In this document: one piece after another, positions 58,940 to 64,000 of the stretch
How positions within the stretch are numbered: the first letter of the stretch is position 1
Layout: each line of letters opens with the position of its first letter
NCBI GenBank assembly: GCA_022796475.1
Contig: JAAWIS010000004.1
Coordinates: forward strand, 1-64,000
Source of the DNA: Lachnospiraceae bacterium
GTDB taxonomy: Bacteria; Bacillota; Clostridia; Lachnospirales; Lachnospiraceae
Length of the DNA stretch: 64,000 nt
Direction of reading: 5' to 3'
Program-made: the position numbers and the translations under genes
The notes under the pieces: generated by a model
Database searches by the model: none
Seen by the model: the letters and a program-made list of their open reading frames with translations, nothing else
Told to the model about the DNA's origin: nothing

Positions 58940-59881
58940 ATGAAATGTGAACTGCAACAGTTAAACAGCTATGCAGCAGAATTTACTGCTTTGCTGAAAG
59001 TCGAGAGAAACTTATCTGCAAATACCTTAAAAGCATATTCCAGTGATATAAATTGTTTTTTTGCCTGGATTCATCTGCGAAACATTCAAGTGCTGGATGA
59101 TAAAGCTATATTTGCATATTTTAATTATCTCCAGGATGAATTAGAACTGCATCCGCGATCAATTCGCCGCAAATATGTAACACTGAAGCAGTTTTTTTCA
59201 TTTTTGGCAGATAATTATGGAATCCATGAAAAATTTTTTCGATTCGGATCCAGAAAGTTTCAAATCCCCAAAAATCTGCCGAAAACTTTATCAAACGAAG
59301 AAATTTCCCGGCTGATTTCATCCGCATCAAAAGAACTTAAGGAATGTCATACCGAGTACCATAAAGCCTTGGTAATCCGAAATATATGCATTATAGAATG
59401 CCTATATTGTTTAGGACTTCGGATCGGGGAAGCTTCGGGTCTGAATGTTGCTGATTATAATAAAGATGACAACTCGGTCTTAATACGAGGGAAAGGAAAT
59501 AAAGAACGGATCCTGTTTATTTCTTCCCCTGTGGTCTGCCAAAAATTAAATGAATGGCTGCGGATCCGCGATCAATGGAATCCATCAGAACCTGCCATGT
59601 TTATAACAAAAAAAGGAAATCGGATGAGTATCTATACCATTGAAAATGTATTTTCCAAATATCAAAAACTAGCTAAAATCAATGCCACCGCCACTGCCCA
59701 TTCACTGCGCCACAGTTTTGCCACACAGCTTCTGAATAATGGGGCCGGGATCCGGGATGTACAGGAACTGCTTGGACACAGCAGCATTGTAACAACTCAA
59801 ATTTACACAGAAGTATCTTTAAACCGCAAACGTGAAGTGCTGCTGAAATTTAATGGCAGGAATTTTTTAACAGTCGAATAG
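58940..59881 (+). CDS. Tyrosine recombinase/integrase (XerC/D-like)
   Basis: SAM-like N-terminus; catalytic R (GLRIGEASGL), K (RGKGNKER), HxxR (HSLRHSFATQLL), GH (LLGHSSIVTTQIY), Y (TQIYTEV). Confidence 0.92.
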   Translation: MKCELQQLNSYAAEFTALLKVERNLSANTLKAYSSDINCFFAWIHLRNIQVLDDKAIFAYFNYLQDELELHPRSIRRKYVTLKQFFSFLADNYGIHEKFFRFGSRKFQIPKNLPKTLSNEEISRLISSASKELKECHTEYHKALVIRNICIIECLYCLGLRIGEASGLNVADYNKDDNSVLIRGKGNKERILFISSPVVCQKLNEWLRIRDQWNPSEPAMFITKKGNRMSIYTIENVFSKYQKLAKINATATAHSLRHSFATQLLNNGAGIRDVQELLGHSSIVTTQIYTEVSLNRKREVLLKFNGRNFLTVE

Positions 59882-59957
59882 CCTCTATTTTTCAGACCAT
59901 TTTTCTGACGCTCCATTTCGAAACACTTTACTTTATGTTTGGTATCTATAAGAGCAA

Positions 59958-59979
59958 AGAGTCCGGCAAGCCGGACTCT
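59958..59979. terminator. Hairpin downstream of recombinase gene
   Basis: agagtccggc/gccggactct 10-bp perfect stem, 2-nt spacer; weak T-tract only on minus side. Confidence 0.5.
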
Positions 59980-60172
59980 CGCGCCATGTTAAGGCTGGGT
60001 ATCGTGTGATGCCTGCTGCCTATACGGCAAAATTCCGCGAACTATTTTTCTGAGAGCGCTGCTCTGCAAGCGAAGTCGCAACGGTTTGCTGCGTCGAAGC
60101 TTGGTGTGTAGGGCTGCCGGTAAAATATTCCGCCGAGTTTTGCCAATTAAAATGCGGTCAGGATACTGGCAA

Positions 60173-60475
60173 CTACATAGGCTTTAAATTCTTATTAAGT
60201 CTATCTGCCATCCAGGCGATCCGTTTTTCCCGTCCGGCATCTGTCTTTGCATCAAAATAGGCTCTTGTATAAGTTTTCTTCACCGACATAGACATTGCCT
60301 GAAAATTTGTAAAAGCAGGCTCATATCCCTCTCTTAACCTTACGTCAAAGCCATCCAGCCTCCAGCCTTTTAGAACCTTCCCTAAATCAAGATTAAGCCT
60401 TTGTTCTTTGAAAATTCCGTTTCTCTTCAACGTATCACACATCTTAATTCTATCACACAGCCTATTACTACGCAA
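60173..60475 (-). CDS. Small protein with YdeI/OmpD-associated-like C-terminus
   Basis: C-terminus KKTYTRAYFDAKTDAGREKRIAWMADRLNKNLKPM resembles the YdeI/OmdA tail; N-terminal start uncertain. Confidence 0.45.
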   Translation of the reverse strand: MRSNRLCDRIKMCDTLKRNGIFKEQRLNLDLGKVLKGWRLDGFDVRLREGYEPAFTNFQAMSMSVKKTYTRAYFDAKTDAGREKRIAWMADRLNKNLKPM

Positions 60476-60542
60476 AAGCGGCTTTCAGCAAACCTCCGAT
60501 CTATACGAATACGCGAATAAACCCCATGCTGCCTTGATTATA

Positions 60543-60977
60543 TCAGCCATTGCCGGCAGCTTCTGCCAGCTCTTCCTCTGGCAGCATTGAGGTGCAGTGG
60601 GCACACCGGATTGCCTCCAAAGGAATGTCACTTTTGCAAAATGGGCAAATCTTCGTGGCAGGCGCCTTAGGTAACTCCTCTTCTTTCTTTTTTCCTATGC
60701 CAGCCGCTTTATTAACCACTTTCATCAGGCAGAACAATATAAACGCCATAATAATAAAATTGACAACGGATGAGATAAATGCTGAAGCAAAGCCAGCTAC
60801 ATCCTGCAGCGTGTAGGCAGCGTGGCCAGTGCAAAGATTTAAGATTGGATTGATGAAATTATCAGTCAATGCAGTAACAATTCCTGAAAATGCACCTCCA
60901 ATAATAACACCGACAGCCATGTCCATCACATTCCCGCGAAGGGCAAAGGCTTTAAATTCTTCTATGAATTTTTTCAT
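60543..60977 (-). CDS. mscL: Large-conductance mechanosensitive channel MscL with C-terminal zinc ribbon
   Basis: EEFKAFALRGNVMDMAVGVIIGGAFSGIVTALTDNFINPIL; C-terminal CPFCKSDIPLEAIRCAHC. Confidence 0.92.
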   Translation of the reverse strand: MKKFIEEFKAFALRGNVMDMAVGVIIGGAFSGIVTALTDNFINPILNLCTGHAAYTLQDVAGFASAFISSVVNFIIMAFILFCLMKVVNKAAGIGKKKEEELPKAPATKICPFCKSDIPLEAIRCAHCTSMLPEEELAEAAGNG

Positions 60978-61084
60978 AAGTACCTCCCAAACTCTTCTTT
61001 ACTTTAATTACGCTTCCCAGTCTAGCATAAGTGTTTTGGATTTTCAATCTATTATTACTTATGGTTTAACAGGAAACTCTTCTG

Positions 61085-61105
61085 ACCAATTAATGAGTAA
61101 TTGGT
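61085..61105 (+). terminator. Plus-strand terminator-like hairpin without an upstream plus-strand gene
   Basis: accaatta/taattggt 8-bp stem, 5-nt loop, followed by tattttttttg. Confidence 0.55.
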
Positions 61106-61343
61106 TATTTTTTTGATTATTCGAGAAATTGTGTGCGTTTGTGTGAATTTTAAAGAGAATTAAATATGATGAATAATAACAATTATTTGTAGTTAATTGC
61201 GAAAATAAGAGAAAGAAAATTATATTTAAAGACCGTATGATATTATACCCTGTTTATTGATTTTGCGAGTAAAATTTAATAGATTTAATAGGCTGTTTAG
61301 AAAGGTAATAAAATAAAGTTCTATTTAATGTTAAGGGGAAAAT

Positions 61344-62408
61344 ATGAAAAAAATACTAATGGTATGTGAAGCATTTGGTGGAGGGGTTTTTACATATGTT
61401 TCTCAACTATGTAATGATATGATTGATACATTTGATATTTATCTTGCATATTCGGTTAGACCTCAGACCCCCCAAAATTATAAAGATTTTCTTGATCCAA
61501 GGATTCATTTAGTAGAAGTTAAACATTTTGGGAAAAAAAGTCTTACAAATATATATAATGATTTTAAAATTATTAAAGAATTGCGTGAAATCAAGCGCAC
61601 TGTTAATCCTGATATTATTCATCTTCATTCTTCTATCGCTGGTGGGATTGGACGATTAGCATTTAGTGGAAAACGAAATACAATTATTTATACCCCGCAC
61701 GGCTATGCTCATATCTTAATGGGAGGCGGGAAAAAAAGTAGTCTGTATAAAATAATGGAAAAAGTACTTGGCAAAAAAAAAGCCATAACTTTAACCTGTT
61801 GTGAAAGTGAAAATGATGTTGCAAAAACAATGTGTAAAACAACTGCTTATATTGAAACGGGAGTAAATTTATACGAACTTTCAAATTCATTAAAGGGTAT
61901 TACTACAATAAAAAACGAAAAATTTACAGTATTCACATTGGGACGTATATGTCTGCAAAAACAGCCATCCCTGTTTAATAAAATTGCAGAATTAGTTCCA
62001 GAAGCTAATTTTATATGGATTGGAAATGGGGAACTTGAATGTGAACTTACTGCTCCAAATATAAAAATAACTGGTTGGAAGCCTAGAAATGAAGCTCTTG
62101 CTATAGCTAAAGGAGCAGATGCATTTATTTTATGTTCTTTTGGGGAAGCAATTGCTATGAGCTTAATCGAAAATATGTATATGAAAAAGCTGGTATTAGT
62201 TAGTAACACAATGGGAAATAAAAGTGTAATCCATAATGGTATTAATGGTTATGTCTGTAACAAAGCGGAAGATTATGCAAAGCAAATCAAAAATGCCATG
62301 GTTCATTTCCCTAATGAATTACCAGTGAGGGCATACAATGATGTTATAGAAACTTATAATACTAATATCATGAAACAAAAGTATATAAAGTTTTATAGTA
62401 GCTTGTGA
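61344..62408 (+). CDS. Glycosyltransferase family 4/1
   Basis: MKKILMVCEAFGGGVFTYVSQL...DIIHLHSSIAGGIGRLA...YTPHGYAHI...ILCSFGEAIAMSLIENMYMKKLVL. Confidence 0.9.
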   Translation: MKKILMVCEAFGGGVFTYVSQLCNDMIDTFDIYLAYSVRPQTPQNYKDFLDPRIHLVEVKHFGKKSLTNIYNDFKIIKELREIKRTVNPDIIHLHSSIAGGIGRLAFSGKRNTIIYTPHGYAHILMGGGKKSSLYKIMEKVLGKKKAITLTCCESENDVAKTMCKTTAYIETGVNLYELSNSLKGITTIKNEKFTVFTLGRICLQKQPSLFNKIAELVPEANFIWIGNGELECELTAPNIKITGWKPRNEALAIAKGADAFILCSFGEAIAMSLIENMYMKKLVLVSNTMGNKSVIHNGINGYVCNKAEDYAKQIKNAMVHFPNELPVRAYNDVIETYNTNIMKQKYIKFYSSL

Positions 62409-62487
62409 ATTAATAATATTGATTTATTTAAAATGTTTTATTTATATAAAAGTTATATCTAAAAATAAAACGTACTAGGTATTACAC

Positions 62488-63678
62488 ATGAATATTCAAA
62501 AACAAATAAACCGCATTTGTATTGCATTCGATGCTTTTATGAGAAGTAAAAATAAAAATTATCCTAATGGAAAAATCGCCTCAAAAACGATCCTTATTGT
62601 TTTTCAGCAAATATTCGGCGATGCAATTGTAATCGAAAACTCTTTGGTTGAATACACTAAGCTTTTCCCTAAAGCTCAAGGATATAAAATTATTTTTTTA
62701 GCAAATCCTTCTGTAATAGATTTCATGAAAGCAACAATTTTTATTCCTCCCGATATATTAATGGAAGCAGTAGACTTTAAAAAATTTTTGGACGATTTTA
62801 TATATTATAAACAAATAGTCAAGAAATATTTAAATGTTTCAAATATATTAATTGTTCCCGGAACTAGCTTATCCGCTGAAATTTTTTCATCTGCTAATAA
62901 TGCCAGAAGAAAAATCGGGCTTATCCGCAGTATTGATGTAAATAAGCCTTTCGTTATGGCTATCTTTTCACGAATTGCATACACAGAAATCGTTCGGCCC
63001 CAAAAAGAAGATATGATGCTTCAAAGACATCGACTACTTATTCATTATTTAGGAAATAAAAAATATAAGGCAAAATTACCAAAACTTCTTGTTAAAGAAT
63101 CTGTTATTCCAGAATCCCATTATTGTGTATTGTGCCCCGGAGCATCAAAAATGGAAAAATGCTGGCCTACAGGACGATATGCAGCAATTATTGATTTTAT
63201 AGTAGATAAATATGACATGGATGTTCACCTATGTGGAGGCAGTGATGAACTTAAATTCGAGAAAATAATTTTTTCATTAGTAACACATCCAAAAAGAGTT
63301 ATAAGTCATATTGGAAAAACCACATTTTCTGAGTGGTCTGCTATTGTACAGCATGCCGATTTGGTTTTAGGTAATGATAGTGCAACCATGCATTTAGCTG
63401 TTGCAAGTAGAAGAAATGCTATTTGCATTGCAGGTGTATATGATAAATATCAATTTTTTCCATACAAAGTAGATACTTTAGAAAAAAATGATAAATTGCC
63501 AATCACAATTATAAAAGAAATGCCTTGTCAATGGTGCAGAACTATTGGATATTATGCCGGATTTGGTAATACAGAATGTAAAAATAGAATTCACGCAAAT
63601 AAATGCGCTGCATGTATTGATGCTATTACAGTAAACGATGTAAAAGAAAAAATTCGGCAGCTAATGAATATAGGATAA
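62488..63678 (+). CDS. Glycosyltransferase family 9 (heptosyltransferase-like)
   Basis: CVLCPGASKMEKCWPTGRYAAIIDFI...DLVLGNDSATMHLAVASRRNAICIAG. Confidence 0.85.
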   Translation: MNIQKQINRICIAFDAFMRSKNKNYPNGKIASKTILIVFQQIFGDAIVIENSLVEYTKLFPKAQGYKIIFLANPSVIDFMKATIFIPPDILMEAVDFKKFLDDFIYYKQIVKKYLNVSNILIVPGTSLSAEIFSSANNARRKIGLIRSIDVNKPFVMAIFSRIAYTEIVRPQKEDMMLQRHRLLIHYLGNKKYKAKLPKLLVKESVIPESHYCVLCPGASKMEKCWPTGRYAAIIDFIVDKYDMDVHLCGGSDELKFEKIIFSLVTHPKRVISHIGKTTFSEWSAIVQHADLVLGNDSATMHLAVASRRNAICIAGVYDKYQFFPYKVDTLEKNDKLPITIIKEMPCQWCRTIGYYAGFGNTECKNRIHANKCAACIDAITVNDVKEKIRQLMNIG

Positions 63679-63721
63679 GCGAAACCAAATTAAAAAATAA
63701 GGGAAAGGCAAAAACCAACAG

Positions 63722-64000
63722 ATGAGATTTTTTAATAATATCGAAACAAAGAATATCTTAGTTATAGGCGATGTTATGTTAGATACCTATTTTAATGGTG
63801 ATGTAAAAAGAATCTCCCCCGAAGCACCTGTTCCAGTTTTTCGAAAAAAGTATGAACATAGTGTGCTTGGAGGTGCAGCAAATGTTGCAGCTAATCTTAT
63901 TGCTGCCGTTCAAAAGGTTTCTATGATGGCTATCGTTGGCAAGGATCATGCCGGAGAACAATTGATAGAACAGCTTCGTATGAAAGGAATTAATACTCAA
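63722..64000 (+). CDS. PfkB-type heptose-7-phosphate kinase (HldE/RfaE domain I-like), truncated by window edge; not in ORF track
   Basis: MRFFNNIETKNILVIGDVMLDTYFNGDVKRISPEAPVPVFRKKYEHSVLGGAANVAANLIAAVQKVSMMAIVGKDHAGEQL. Confidence 0.88.
   Translation, partial: MRFFNNIETKNILVIGDVMLDTYFNGDVKRISPEAPVPVFRKKYEHSVLGGAANVAANLIAAVQKVSMMAIVGKDHAGEQLIEQLRMKGINTQ

Overview
The window looks like a Lachnospiraceae/Clostridia-type chromosome. This is inferred from gene content and order, not from a search. (1) Positions 1-14.4 kb, minus strand: the S10-spc-alpha ribosomal protein operon (rpsJ to rpsK) with secY, adk, map, a KOW protein and infA. A repeated palindromic element sits directly behind two or three ribosomal-protein stop codons, and a strongly structured leader precedes rpsJ. 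(2) 14.8-20.9 kb: a phosphorelay of a REC-only protein, a hybrid kinase with pseudo-REC, REC and HPt domains, and a second hybrid kinase whose C-terminus is a complete DegV/FakB-like fatty-acid-binding domain. This fusion is the strongest candidate for an undescribed system. (3) 21-33 kb: a cell-wall-binding repeat protein, acyltransferase, HAD protein, yajC, tgt, secDF, a SCIFF RiPP maturase with its 48-aa Cys-rich SCIFF peptide (absent from the ORF track), a TIGR04086-like membrane protein, a CorC/CNNM protein and a LspA-like protein. (4) 33-38.5 kb: an S8 protease, ClpX and HtrA. (5) 38.6-52 kb: an envelope-glycan operon with LCP ligase, sugar-1-P transferase, several GT2 enzymes and a TPP-enzyme/epimerase/C-methyltransferase/ADH cassette. 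(6) 52-61 kb: a second cell-wall-binding paralogue, a zinc-ribbon coiled-coil protein, an orphan pseudopilin operon with a missed 51-aa gene, Wzz plus a second sugar transferase, a tyrosine recombinase and MscL with a zinc ribbon. (7) 61.3-64 kb: a visibly AT-richer glycan segment (GT4, GT9, HldE-like heptose kinase). No tRNA, rRNA or CRISPR array was recognised.
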